Shown here in pieces: positions 42,966 through 51,605 of a DNA stretch of 64,000 nucleotides. Each line of letters starts with the position of its first letter. The first letter of the stretch is position 1. The stretch covers positions 1 to 64,000 of the forward strand of contig NZ_BCRD01000004.1 of the NCBI RefSeq assembly GCF_001552415.1, in the 5' to 3' direction. A model generated the notes under the pieces. The model saw only the letters and a list, made by a program, of their open reading frames with translations. It made no database searches and was not told where the DNA came from. This stretch comes from Corynebacterium xerosis NBRC 16721 = ATCC 373 (GTDB taxonomy: Bacteria > Actinomycetota > Actinomycetes > Mycobacteriales > Mycobacteriaceae). A program made the position numbers and the translations under genes.

Positions 42966-44032
42966 TCGTCCTTCTTCGGCTTCGGGTTGAAGCGCTCGAA
43001 GTTCTCGCGGCGGCCGCGGCGGTGCAGCGCCCACCAGCGGACGAAGCCCGGCACGTCACGGCGCTGGATCAGGAAGAACCACGCGAAGCGCGCGTACTCC
43101 TGGGGCAGCAGCTTGCGCATGCCCGGCTGGCTCATCAGGTAGCCGCGGTTGCGGTAGGTGAAGTAGCGCTTGAAATCGTCCGCCGGGTACTGCGTGTGCA
43201 TGCGGCCGCCGAGGATCGGGTGGAACTCCTCCGTGCCCGACGGGTGCAGGTACGCGGTGGTCAGGCACGTGCCGAAACGCAGGCCCGACCGCGCCAGCCG
43301 GCGGTGGAACTCGACCTCGTCGCCGCGGATGAACAGGCGGTAGTCCGGCACGCCGAGGCGCTCCAGCGACTTCGCGGTGAACAGCGCGCCGTTGAACAGG
43401 CTGGCGATGCCCGGCAGCAGGTCATGCTCGCCGTCGGTGCACTGCAGGTCCTCCGGCAGCGCCACGCCGGTGGCGGCTTCCTGGTCGGCGAATCCGGTGA
43501 ACCAGACCCGGCCGTCTTCGTCCTCCACGCGGGGCAGGTTGGGGTTGGCGCCGTCGGAAAGCAATTCCGAACGATTCCGGCGCCACGTCAGGCCGCGGCG
43601 CAGGGGAAACGCCAGCTTGTCGGGGTCGTCGATGTTGCAGACCACCGGCGACACCTGGTCGAGTTCATGGCGCGCGGCGCAGGCGTGGAGCTTCTCCAGG
43701 ACGGTGGTGTCCTCGGGGCGGCCGTCGTCATCGGCGCACCAGATCCAATCGGCGCCGAGGCTCAGGGCGGTCAGCATGCCGAACGCGAAACCGCCGGCGC
43801 CGCCGAGATTCGTCTTCGACCCCAGGTAGATCGTCTGCGGGCCACCATCGGCGCTGGCGTCGAGCGACTGCACCACGGTGCGCACGCGCGGATCATCGCC
43901 GTTGTCCACCACGATGACCCACTCGGGGGCGTGGGATTGCCCGACGAGGATCTCCAGGGAACCGGTCAGCTCCCGCAGGCGGTTGTGCGTTACGACGACG
44001 ACGGCGGTGCTGCTCTTCGATCCCTCGGTCAT
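42962..44032 (-). CDS. glfT1: Galactofuranosyltransferase GlfT1
   Basis: 356-residue GT2 enzyme that adds the first galactofuranoses to the lipid-linked linker unit before GlfT2 elongates. Landmarks are VVVVTHNRLRELTGSLEILVGQS, VIVVDNGDDP, TNLGGAGGFAFGMLTALSLGADWIWCADDDGRPE and LFIRGDEVEFHRRLARSG. The start is ATG 44032; further upstream codons are not needed. It is followed upstream by wzt and wzm on the same strand, as in mycobacteria (Rv3781-Rv3783). Its stop TAG overlaps that of glfT2 in the palindrome CTAG. Confidence 0.93.
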   Translation of the reverse strand: MTEGSKSSTAVVVVTHNRLRELTGSLEILVGQSHAPEWVIVVDNGDDPRVRTVVQSLDASADGGPQTIYLGSKTNLGGAGGFAFGMLTALSLGADWIWCADDDGRPEDTTVLEKLHACAARHELDQVSPVVCNIDDPDKLAFPLRRGLTWRRNRSELLSDGANPNLPRVEDEDGRVWFTGFADQEAATGVALPEDLQCTDGEHDLLPGIASLFNGALFTAKSLERLGVPDYRLFIRGDEVEFHRRLARSGLRFGTCLTTAYLHPSGTEEFHPILGGRMHTQYPADDFKRYFTYRNRGYLMSQPGMRKLLPQEYARFAWFFLIQRRDVPGFVRWWALHRRGRRENFERFNPKPKKDD

Positions 44033-44117
44033 GGCGCCATCTTCCCACAGTGCCGGCGGGCGGCCGCGTGACGGGGCCGGGTCGGGGCGAGGTGCGGGGT
44101 TGCGGCCCAATGTGGCC

Positions 44118-44912
44118 CTACAGCGGGCGGTGGCCCCGCTCGTCGCGGATGCGGCGCACGGCTGCGGCGGCCTCGGGACCCTCGTAGGCCTCCACGACCT
44201 CGTCGACCAGGCCGGCCTTGCGGATCTGCCCGTGATCGATCCACAGGGCGGTGTCGCACAGCTGGGCCAGGAACTCGTTGGAGTGCGACGCGAAGACCAG
44301 CAGACCCGAACGCTCCACCAGCGAGGTGAGGCGGTCGCGGGCCTTGGCCATGAACGCGGCGTCGACGGCGCCGATGCCCTCGTCGAGCAGCAGGATCTCC
44401 GGTTCGATGGACGTGACCACGCCCAGCGCCAGGCGCACCCGCATGCCGGTGGAGTAGGTGCGCAGCGGCATGTGCAGGTAGTCGCCGAGTTCGGTGAACT
44501 CCGCGATGTCGTCGAGCTTGTCCTTCATCTGCTTGCGGGTCTGGCCCAGGAACAGGCCGCGGATGATGATGTTCTCCATGCCGGAGATCTCCGGGTCCAT
44601 GCCCACGCCCAGATCGAAGACCGGGGCGACGCGGCCGCGGACGTCCGCCGTGCCGCGCGTCGGCTCGTAGATGCCCGACAGCAGGCGCAGCAGCGTGGAC
44701 TTGCCGGCGCCGTTGTGGCCGACCAGGCCCACGCGATCGCCCTCGCGCAAGTGCAGGTTGATGTCCTTCAGCGCCTCGACGACGACCACGTTGGAGTCGT
44801 TGCGGCCGATCGCGCCGCCGGCGGCGCCGAGGAACGCCTTCTTCATGGACCGCGACTTCGCGTCGAAGATGGGGAAGTCGACGCAGGCGTCGTAGGTGTC
44901 GATGCTGACCAT
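44118..44912 (-). CDS. wzt: Galactan/polysaccharide ABC exporter ATPase Wzt
   Basis: 264 residues. Walker A is GHNGAGKST, the signature YSTGMRVRLALGV, Walker B ILLLDEGIGAVD and the switch FASHSNE. The N-terminal segment VSIDTYDACVDFPIFDAKSRSMKKAFLG is typical of Wzt/RfbE proteins without a C-terminal carbohydrate domain. With Wzm it exports lipid-linked galactan across the membrane. It is followed by glfT1 and preceded by wzm by 28 bp, forming an operon. Confidence 0.93.
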   Translation of the reverse strand: MVSIDTYDACVDFPIFDAKSRSMKKAFLGAAGGAIGRNDSNVVVVEALKDINLHLREGDRVGLVGHNGAGKSTLLRLLSGIYEPTRGTADVRGRVAPVFDLGVGMDPEISGMENIIIRGLFLGQTRKQMKDKLDDIAEFTELGDYLHMPLRTYSTGMRVRLALGVVTSIEPEILLLDEGIGAVDAAFMAKARDRLTSLVERSGLLVFASHSNEFLAQLCDTALWIDHGQIRKAGLVDEVVEAYEGPEAAAAVRRIRDERGHRPL

Positions 44913-44940
44913 TTTCGTTCTTCCTTCGTCCGTCTTCCCG

Positions 44941-45852
44941 TTACACCCAGTAGCTCACGCGCGAACGCCACTGGCGCATGGCCAGCAGGGCGAGCAGCAG
45001 GCCGGCGACCGTGCAGCCCAGGACGATCCACCAGTGGTAGGCGTCCAGGGGCTGGCCCGTCAGCGGGGCGCGGACGATCTCCAGGTAGTGGTACAGCGGA
45101 TTGAGTTCGGCGATGCGGGCGCGCTCGGCGACCGCGCCGCCCTGGTCCTCCAGCGTCTTCGTGGTCCACACGATCGGCGTCATGTAGAACACCAGCTGGA
45201 TCATCGAATCCAACAGCGGGGCGACGTCGCGGTAGCGGGTGGCCACGATGCCGAAGAACATGGTCACCCACACGCCATTGACGACCAGCAGCGCCAGCGC
45301 CGGGATGGCCAGGAAGAAATCCCAGCCCAGGTCCGGCCGGAACACGGCCACCAGGATCACCCAGATGACCATGTTGTGCGCCAGGAACAGCAGCTGCCGC
45401 CACACCAGGCGGTAGACGTGCACGCTCAGCGCGCTGGGCAGCTGCTTGATCAGGCCCTCGTTTTCGATGAAGACCGTCGAGCCCTCCTTGACGCACCCGG
45501 AGATGAAGCCCCAGATGATCAGGCCGACGGTGACGTGCGGCAGGAAGTACGACAGCTCCTGCTGGAACAGCAGGGAGTACAGCAGGCCCAGCGCCACGGC
45601 CATCGCGCCGGTGGCGATGGTGATCCACAGCGGGCCCAGCGTCGAGCGGCGGTAGCGCTGCTTGATGTCCTGCCAGCCGAGCTGCAGCCACAGCTGCCGC
45701 TGGCCGTAACCGCGGGTCAGGTCCCGCCATGCCGCGGAAACGGTGCGGGACCTGGAGCGCGGCGGCGCCGCCACGTCGCCTTGGCCGGTCATGCGGGCGA
45801 TGTCGGCCCGCAATCCGGTGGGCGGGTGACCTGGTTGTTCTGCGTTCGTCAC
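44941..45852 (-). CDS. wzm: Galactan/polysaccharide ABC exporter permease Wzm
   Basis: 303-residue ABC-2-type permease with about six helices. Landmarks are the amphipathic WQDIKQRYRRSTLGPLWITI, FLPHVTVGLIIWGFISGCVKEGSTVFIENEGLIKQLPSAL, and GIVATRYRDVAPLLDSMIQLVFYMTPIVW followed by LNPLYHYLEIVRAPL. It forms the exporter channel with Wzt. I chose GTG 45852 because TAGGTT lies seven bases upstream (leaderless); a TTG at 45861 overlaps that box. It is divergent from the aminotransferase-fold gene at 46066. Confidence 0.93.
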   Translation of the reverse strand: MTNAEQPGHPPTGLRADIARMTGQGDVAAPPRSRSRTVSAAWRDLTRGYGQRQLWLQLGWQDIKQRYRRSTLGPLWITIATGAMAVALGLLYSLLFQQELSYFLPHVTVGLIIWGFISGCVKEGSTVFIENEGLIKQLPSALSVHVYRLVWRQLLFLAHNMVIWVILVAVFRPDLGWDFFLAIPALALLVVNGVWVTMFFGIVATRYRDVAPLLDSMIQLVFYMTPIVWTTKTLEDQGGAVAERARIAELNPLYHYLEIVRAPLTGQPLDAYHWWIVLGCTVAGLLLALLAMRQWRSRVSYWV

Positions 45853-45859
45853 GGATCCC

Positions 45860-45865
45860 AACCTA
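45860..45865 (-). promoter_or_regulatory. -10 box for leaderless wzm-wzt-glfT1 transcript
   Basis: TAGGTT on the minus strand, seven bases (GGGATCC) before GTG 45852; no Shine-Dalgarno sequence. Confidence 0.5.
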
Positions 45866-46065
45866 CCCGGCGGGGCACCCTCGGCCCTACCCGCCGTGTT
45901 ATCCGGAGGCGATCAGGGGCATACTGTCTTGCAGATGGCTGGGCTGTCGCGCGGTTGCGCGGGGTCCGGCCGAACCATTGGCGGAGCGAGGGGTACTCTC
46001 GTGCATCTGCAGTGGTGAGAGGTATCCCCGGCAGTATCCAGCGTTCGCAATCGGAAAGGGTGGTC

Positions 46066-47334
46066 ATGGCCTTCGACGTGCCCACGACCCGAGGGTTCTA
46101 TTCGTCTTTGTCGGACGGGTGGACGTATCTCAACGGCGGCGAGCGCGCCCAGATCCCGGAGCGGGTGCTGTCGACCATGGCCACGGCTTTCCGCGCCGCC
46201 CCGAAGTCGCTGCCCGGGGAGACCGGTTCCGGCACCCATTCGCGCGAGCAGGTCGCCGGCATCACCGCGGGCCACCAGTTCGCGTCGGCGGCGCGCCGGG
46301 CGTTCGCGGACGTCGCCGGCGGTCGCGTCGAGGGCGTGGTCCTCGGCCCGTCGCGCGAGGCGCTGGTGCATTTGCTCATGCAGGCGATGGGCCGCCGCCT
46401 GTCGCTGGGCACGGGCATGGTGCTCACCCGCACGGGTGACCCGGTGTCGCAGGTGCCGTTCCGCCGCGCGGCCGACATGTTCGGCGCCCGCGTGCGTTTC
46501 GCCGAAGCAGATCTGTCGACGGGTGCGGTCCCGGCCTGGCAGTTCGACGAGCTGGTCACGCCGGACACCCGCCTGGTGGTCGTGCCCGCCGCCGATCCCT
46601 TCGTCGGCGCGGTCGCCCCGGTGGCGGACATCGCGCGCCGGGTGCGGGAGAACTCGGCGGCCAAGGTGCTGGTCGACGCGTCGGCCTACGCTCCTTACCG
46701 CGTCGTGGACATGAATCGCATGGGTGCGGACATCGTGCTTCTCGACGCCGCGGCGTGGGGTGGCCCGCAGGTGTCCGCGCTGGTGTTCCGCGATCCGTCG
46801 CTGCTGGACCGCATGACGTCGATGGCCCTGGTGCCCGGCGCCCGCGGCCGCGCCCGCCTGGAGGTCACCACCGTCGCGCCGTCGCTGTTGGGCGGGGTGT
46901 CGGAGTCGGTGCGCCACTTGGCGGACCTCGACCCCGTCGCCCGCGGCACCCGCCGCCACCGCATCGAGCAGTCGATGCCGCAGGTCGGGCGTTATCTCTC
47001 GGGCCTGACTTCGCGCCTCATCGACGCGTTGGGCAACCTCGATCAGGTGCACATCGTCGGCGTCGACGGCGAGGGGTCGGATGACGCCGAGGGCGTCGAC
47101 GTCGACCGCGTGCCGCGCGTGAGCTTCATCGTCGCCGGCGTGCCCGCGCCGACGGTGGTGCGCCGCCTGCTGGACAACCACATGGTCACCAGCGCGGTCG
47201 GCCCCGGCCATTCCGCGTTGCTGGAGGCGATGGGCGTCATGGAGGCCGGCGGTGCCGTCACCGTGGGCCTGCAGCCCTTCAACACCCCCCACGACGTGGA
47301 CCAGCTGGTCCGCGCCGTCGCCTCGCTGGGATAG
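46066..47334 (+). CDS. Class V aminotransferase-fold protein lacking the PLP lysine (Rv3778c-like)
   Basis: 422 residues with the cysteine-desulfurase/class V aminotransferase fold: FYSSLSDGWTYLNGGERAQIPERVL at the start, VVPAADPFVGAVAPVADIAR, and VLVDASAYAPYRVVDMNRMGADIVLLDAAAWGGPQVSALVF. At the position where PLP enzymes have SxHKxxGP this protein reads DAAAWGGP, so the Schiff-base lysine is replaced by alanine. Activity as a standard desulfurase is therefore unlikely. GAAAGGG precedes ATG 46066. Position beside wzm mirrors mycobacterial Rv3778c, whose role is unclear. Confidence 0.8.
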   Translation: MAFDVPTTRGFYSSLSDGWTYLNGGERAQIPERVLSTMATAFRAAPKSLPGETGSGTHSREQVAGITAGHQFASAARRAFADVAGGRVEGVVLGPSREALVHLLMQAMGRRLSLGTGMVLTRTGDPVSQVPFRRAADMFGARVRFAEADLSTGAVPAWQFDELVTPDTRLVVVPAADPFVGAVAPVADIARRVRENSAAKVLVDASAYAPYRVVDMNRMGADIVLLDAAAWGGPQVSALVFRDPSLLDRMTSMALVPGARGRARLEVTTVAPSLLGGVSESVRHLADLDPVARGTRRHRIEQSMPQVGRYLSGLTSRLIDALGNLDQVHIVGVDGEGSDDAEGVDVDRVPRVSFIVAGVPAPTVVRRLLDNHMVTSAVGPGHSALLEAMGVMEAGGAVTVGLQPFNTPHDVDQLVRAVASLG

Positions 47335-47401
47335 CCGGGATAACCGGGGCAGCCGGCATAGCCGGGGACCCCGGGCAACGCAGCCCCCCCGGTCAGTGCG
47401 C

Positions 47402-48376
47402 CTAGTCGCCGACGACGAGGACGATCTTGCCGGTGACCTCGCCGGAGTCCAGCAGCTCGTGGGCCTTCGCGGTGTCGCGGATGTCCATGGTCGCGTGGAT
47501 CTGGTCGGTGATGGTGCCGTTTTCCAGCAGCGGCCACACGATGTCCTCGGTCGCGGAGACGATGCGCGCCTTGTCGGCCTTGTCGCGGTAGCGCAGGCCG
47601 GTGGCGGTGATGGAGCCGCGCTTGGACAGCAGGCGGCCGATGTTCAGCTCGCCCTTGACGCCGCCCTGCATGCCGATGATCACCATGTGGCCGTCCATGG
47701 CCAGCGCCTTGACGTTCCGGTCCAGGTACTTCGCGCCCATGATGTCCAGGATGACGTTAGCGCCGCCGTGTTCCTTGAGCACGTCCTCGAAGGCGTCCTC
47801 GCGGTAGTTGATCAGGATGTCGGCGCCGAGTTCGCGGCAGCGCTCGAGCTTTTCCGCGCTGCCGGCGGTGACGGCGACGGTCGCGCCGAGCGACTTGGCC
47901 AGCTGGATGGCGAAGGTGCCGATGCCGCCCGCGCCGCCGTGGACCAGCAGCGTGTCGCCCTCCTTCAGGCCGGCGACCATGACGATGTTCGAGTACACGG
48001 TGCACGCCACCTCGGGCATGGCCACGGCGCGCTCGAGTTCCCACCCCTTGGGCACGGGCAGCAGCTGCCCGACCGGCACCGCGGCGTATTCGGCGAAGCC
48101 GCCGCCGGAGAGCAGGCAGCAGACTTCGTCGCCGACCTGCCAACCGCCGGCGTTGTCGCCGACCTTCTCGATGACGCCCGCGCATTCCAGGCCCAGGATG
48201 TCCGTGACGCCCTTCGGCGGCGGGTAGTGGCCGCGGGCCTGCAGGATGTCGGCGCGGTTGACGGCCGCGGCGCGCACCTTGACCAGCACCTCGCCATCGC
48301 CGATCTCGGGGGTCGGGGCGTCGCCCCACTCCAGGGCGCGCGGGTCGTCGGGGTTGGTCTGGATGATCGCCTTCAT
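47402..48376 (-). CDS. Zinc-independent NAD(P)H:quinone oxidoreductase (Rv3777-like)
   Basis: 324-residue medium-chain reductase of the quinone oxidoreductase type. The N-terminal GroES-like fold is KAIIQTNPDDPRALEWGDAPTP, VNRADILQARGHYPPPKG; the cofactor domain is DTLLVHGGAGGIGTFAIQLAKSLGATVAVTAGS. Catalytic zinc cysteines are absent. It may reduce quinones or enones. Start is ATG 48376; an upstream in-frame extension is not supported. It is conserved next to the Rv3778c-like gene as in mycobacteria. Confidence 0.88.
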   Translation of the reverse strand: MKAIIQTNPDDPRALEWGDAPTPEIGDGEVLVKVRAAAVNRADILQARGHYPPPKGVTDILGLECAGVIEKVGDNAGGWQVGDEVCCLLSGGGFAEYAAVPVGQLLPVPKGWELERAVAMPEVACTVYSNIVMVAGLKEGDTLLVHGGAGGIGTFAIQLAKSLGATVAVTAGSAEKLERCRELGADILINYREDAFEDVLKEHGGANVILDIMGAKYLDRNVKALAMDGHMVIIGMQGGVKGELNIGRLLSKRGSITATGLRYRDKADKARIVSATEDIVWPLLENGTITDQIHATMDIRDTAKAHELLDSGEVTGKIVLVVGD

Positions 48377-48571
48377 GAATCCCACCTTAACCACCGTTAG
48401 CGCGTTTGTGGTCGAGGTCACGGTCTCCGTGCGCTTCGTCTCGGTTTTCACTTGACGACGGCCCGCGCCCGCATGATCGGCGTGGCGCCCCGGATGTGCC
48501 GGATGCGATTGAGGCGCGGGCACGCGGCGCGGTTATCATTGGGAAGCCCCGCCGAGCAGTCGCCGGGGCGG

Positions 48572-48656
48572 GGAAGTGTGGCAGAGCGGCCGAATGCACT
48601 CGCCTTGAAAGCGAGCGTCCTTCACCGGACCGGGGGTTCAAATCCCTCCACTTCCG
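48572..48656 (+). tRNA. tRNA-Ser (anticodon TGA)
   Basis: The acceptor stem GGAAGTG/CACTTCC encloses a D-arm (GCAGAGCGGCCGAATGC), anticodon stem CTCGC/GCGAG with loop CTTGAAA, a long class II variable arm (GTCCTTCACCGGAC) and the T-arm GGGGGTTCAAATCCC. The CCA end is not encoded (the DNA reads GCCG). Confidence 0.95.
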
Positions 48657-48667
48657 CCGAGCACGTC

Positions 48668-48704
48668 AAAGCCCCGGCACGGACACATCCGTGACCGGGG
48701 CTTT
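48668..48704 (+). terminator. Intrinsic terminator after tRNA-Ser
   Basis: AAAGCCCCGGCACGG (48668-48682) pairs with CCGTGACCGGGGCTTT (48689-48704) with one bulged base; the downstream TTTT run completes a classic terminator. Confidence 0.9.
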
Positions 48705-48755
48705 TGCGCATCTGGCGGGGCCCTCGGGTACTGGCGGTGGGGTTCCCTGGGGCTG

Positions 48756-49766
48756 CTACTGCGCGGCCGGCCGGCGCACGTCGCCGTCGGGGTACCGGGC
48801 GACGCGGCCCTCCCCGTGGGGCAGGACGGGGCCGTCGTCGTCAAGCGGCCAGGCACCGAACCGGCCCGCGCGGTAGTCCTGGATCGCGTCGATGATCTCC
48901 TCGCGGGTGTTGGCCACGAACGGGCCCTGCTGGACGACCGGCGCGCCGATCGGGCGGCCCTGGAGGATCAGGAAGGATGCGCCGTCGGTACCTGCGGTGA
49001 CGGTGACCGCCTCCGGCTCCAGGACGGCGGCCTCGTAGGCCAGCTCCCGGCCGTCGACGGTCAGCGCACCGCCGTAGTTGTACAGGGTCCGGACTGCGGA
49101 AGAGTCGAAGGCCGGCAGCTCCGTGCTCGCGCCGGGATCGAGCGTGACCACCCAGATGGCCACGTGGTTGTCCGGCCGCGCCGCCCAGGACCGCGGCGGG
49201 GGAGTGGGCGCCTCGACGCCGTCGATGTCGCCCGCGATGACGCGGAACCGGGCCCGGGAGCCTTCCTCGCCGCGCACGACGATGGGCGTGTCCTCCGCCC
49301 AGAACATGTCGAAGTGCGGGTCGGCGCCCTTGTCCTCGGGGGCGAGGTTCAACCAGATCTGGAACAGCTCCAGCGGGTTCGGGTCGTCGGGGTCGAGCAG
49401 CGGGAACATCTCGGAGTGGGACAGGCCGGAGCCCGCCGTGAGCCACTGGGTGTCGCCGTCGCCGAAGCGGGCGGTGGCTCCGAGTGAGTCCGAATGGTCG
49501 ATGAAACCCTCGAGGGCGATGGTCACGGTTTCGAAGCCGCGATGCGGGTGCTGCGGAAAGCCGGGGATGGTGGCGCCGTGGTACATCGACCAGCCGTCGC
49601 GGCCGGAGAAGTCCTGGCCCAGGTTTCGGCCGGCCAGCGAGGCGTCGGGGCGCATCGTGTTGCCGTCGGCCGCCGGGTAGGTGTCGCGGTGATGGACGGA
49701 AAAGAGGAAAGGATCGATACCCGGCCACTGCTGGGCGAGGGGGACGACCTGGCGGATCGCGGACAT
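48756..49766 (-). CDS. Pirin-family bicupin protein
   Basis: 336 residues. The N-terminal cupin has the metal-binding HPHRGFETVTIALEGFIDHSDS motif and GSGLSHSEMFP with a conserved glutamate; the C-terminal cupin ends FLILQGRPIGAPVVQQGPFVANTREEIIDAIQDYRAGRFG. Bacterial pirins include quercetin dioxygenases and regulators of central metabolism; the role here is unknown. AGAAGG precedes ATG 49766. A copy of the dispersed motif encodes PLDDD near the C-terminus, using the CTT codon. Confidence 0.9.
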   Translation of the reverse strand: MSAIRQVVPLAQQWPGIDPFLFSVHHRDTYPAADGNTMRPDASLAGRNLGQDFSGRDGWSMYHGATIPGFPQHPHRGFETVTIALEGFIDHSDSLGATARFGDGDTQWLTAGSGLSHSEMFPLLDPDDPNPLELFQIWLNLAPEDKGADPHFDMFWAEDTPIVVRGEEGSRARFRVIAGDIDGVEAPTPPPRSWAARPDNHVAIWVVTLDPGASTELPAFDSSAVRTLYNYGGALTVDGRELAYEAAVLEPEAVTVTAGTDGASFLILQGRPIGAPVVQQGPFVANTREEIIDAIQDYRAGRFGAWPLDDDGPVLPHGEGRVARYPDGDVRRPAAQ

Positions 49767-50115
49767 GGTGTGCCTTCTCTCTGGGGCGGCTTGGGTTCGG
49801 GTGATTCGTGCGGGACGGCACGACTCCACAATGTTGTCACATCATCAAACGGTGTTGGTCCCGATTCTATTCCCGGCCCATGAAAGCAGTCGATCCCTGC
49901 AAGTGACATGCGCCACAAATGTAAGCACGATTTTGTCAAAGGAATTAACGGCGTTCTCCCCGATGGGGCGAGCTGCCGCAAAATTTCCATTTCACTTCGG
50001 GAACCTTTCGGGTCCCCGGCGCATCACATCGTCGAAAGCGGCGGGGCAGGAGGTCCCGCCACCCAGACACCCCGAGGGCGGACCTCGGGTTGGAATCGGA
50101 AAGGCGGACAAGGCC
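49767..50115. other. AT-richer divergent leader between pirin and Gly/Pro-rich gene
   Basis: 349 bp with no credible gene. 49830-50010 is clearly AT-richer than its surroundings and must hold divergent promoters. CCCGAG/CTCGGG forms a short hairpin near 50070-50090, ahead of the start at 50116. No riboswitch family was recognised. Confidence 0.45.
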
Positions 50116-51261
50116 ATGAACGACCAGAACCACGGATACGGCGGCAATCCCGGAGCGAGCGGACCGGGTGGGCCGGACGGTGCTCCCGGTGGCGGAGGCT
50201 ACGGCGGTTCCGGCGACCCGTACTCCCAGGGCGGCGGGCGCACGAATCCGTACGCGAACCCGCAGTCGCAGTACGGGCGGGAAGGTACGTACGGGGCCGC
50301 GGATGCGCCCGGTGGTGCGGGCTCGCAGGGGCCGGGCCCCGGTTATGGCGGCGCCCCCGGAGCCGGCGGCGACGCCGAAACCCGTGCGTATGGTGCGTAC
50401 GGATCCCAGGGCGGTCCCGGCGGGCCGGTTGGTCCGAATGGCCCCGCAGGCCCCGGCGGCCCCGGTGGCCCGAACGGTCCTGCGGGCCCCGGCGGTCCGA
50501 ATGGCCCCGCGGGTCCCGGCGGCCCCGGCGGCCCCGGCGGCCCGAATGGCCCGAACGGCCCCTACGGTTCCGGCGGATATGAAGGCCCCTCCAGCTCCGG
50601 CTCGTCCGGATCGGGCGGCGGCAACAACAAGGGGCTGCTGATCGGCATCGGCGCGCTGGTGGCCATCGTGGTCCTGGCGCTGGGCGCTTTCATGTTCATG
50701 GGCGGCGACGATGACGTCGAGAACACCGGCACCGAAACCACGGCCGAGGGCACGGAAACCAACGGCGGTGAAACCACCGACGCCACGACGACGGGCAACG
50801 ACGAGACGACCTCGCCGGAAGCGACGTCGACGACGCCTGCGGCGTCCGCCGCCGGCGATGGTTCGATGGGCGAGCCCTACGCCAGCGTGGTCCCGGCCTA
50901 CTTGCGCGACAACGCGGATGCCTGCCGCGATGCGACGGCGACCATCACGTCCTACGACTCGAACGTCGAGGACCGCACCGTTCCGGGTCTGCGCTGCCGC
51001 GGTGCCTCGGGCAGCCTGCTGGACGGCAACAACATCGAGATCATCAACGACGCCGAGTTCGCCAAGGGTGCCACCGACCAGGCCCGCACGATGGACTACG
51101 AGGTGATCAAGGAGGAGGGTGGCGTCACGCTGATCGCCGCCGCTTACGACAGTGGCTCCGCCAAGGTCTTCTGGGCCGACACCAACGAGGGCATCTCCTT
51201 CGAGATGTACCCCTACGACAATCTCGAAGAGGCCAAGACCGTCGCCGAGCAGATGAAGTAG
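50116..51261 (+). CDS. Gly/Pro-rich (collagen-like) single-pass membrane protein
   Basis: 381 residues. Residues 1-160 are Gly/Pro/Asn/Ala-rich with GP-x-GP-type repeats (GGPNGPAGPGGPNGPAGPGG) and tyrosines, resembling the cytoplasmic tails of actinobacterial membrane proteins. One membrane helix follows (GLLIGIGALVAIVVLALGAFMFM), then a Thr/Glu-rich linker and an extracytoplasmic domain with two cysteines (NADACRDATAT and GLRCRGASGS). The protein is probably type II, with the C-terminus outside. It has no recognised enzyme motif. The same architecture recurs at 55164, so the two flank the array of secreted paralogues. Confidence 0.75.
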   Translation: MNDQNHGYGGNPGASGPGGPDGAPGGGGYGGSGDPYSQGGGRTNPYANPQSQYGREGTYGAADAPGGAGSQGPGPGYGGAPGAGGDAETRAYGAYGSQGGPGGPVGPNGPAGPGGPGGPNGPAGPGGPNGPAGPGGPGGPGGPNGPNGPYGSGGYEGPSSSGSSGSGGGNNKGLLIGIGALVAIVVLALGAFMFMGGDDDVENTGTETTAEGTETNGGETTDATTTGNDETTSPEATSTTPAASAAGDGSMGEPYASVVPAYLRDNADACRDATATITSYDSNVEDRTVPGLRCRGASGSLLDGNNIEIINDAEFAKGATDQARTMDYEVIKEEGGVTLIAAAYDSGSAKVFWADTNEGISFEMYPYDNLEEAKTVAEQMK

Positions 51262-51605
51262 TGCTCACCGGTTGAGGCCCGCCGCGTTCACGCGGTATTG
51301 CTTGACGACGCCACGGCGCGGACGACGACATGTCGTCCGCGCCTTTGGCGTTCCCGCACCTTTTGCGTTCCGACATTTTCCACGGCTCGCCCTTCTCGCG
51401 TTCCGGCATTTTCCACGGACCGCCCCCGTCCGGATTTCGCCGCCCGTCGCGGGCGTACGGCGTTGCGCTGGGGCGGCGGCGGGGAACTGCGGTTGCCCCC
51501 GTTCGGGTCCGTTCGGCGCCGAAACGGGCGTGACTGGTGGTGCTTAAGTGACTGTTGGGTTTTAATCAGGTTGTGGTGATGTCGCCGAACCGAATGAGGA
51601 ACCCC
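51262..51605. other. Gene-free spacer before the secreted paralogue array
   Basis: 344 bp without a gene. It contains the dispersed motif (51300-51310), the terminator at 51315-51343 and a direct repeat of CGTTCCG(A/G)CATTTTCCACGG (two copies near 51370 and 51400). The last 60 bp are AT-richer and probably contain the promoter of the array. Confidence 0.5.
51315..51343 (+). terminator. Terminator after the 50116 membrane protein gene
   Basis: GGCGCGGACGAC (51315-51326) pairs with GTCGTCCGCGCC (51332-51343) across a 5-base loop, followed by TTT. It is directly preceded by a dispersed-motif copy. Confidence 0.75.

Noticed and set aside
50410..50575. Gly-Pro repeats as evidence of eukaryotic or phage collagen
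   Set aside because: The repeats precede a bacterial membrane helix and a Cys-containing outer domain, an arrangement common in actinobacterial membrane proteins.
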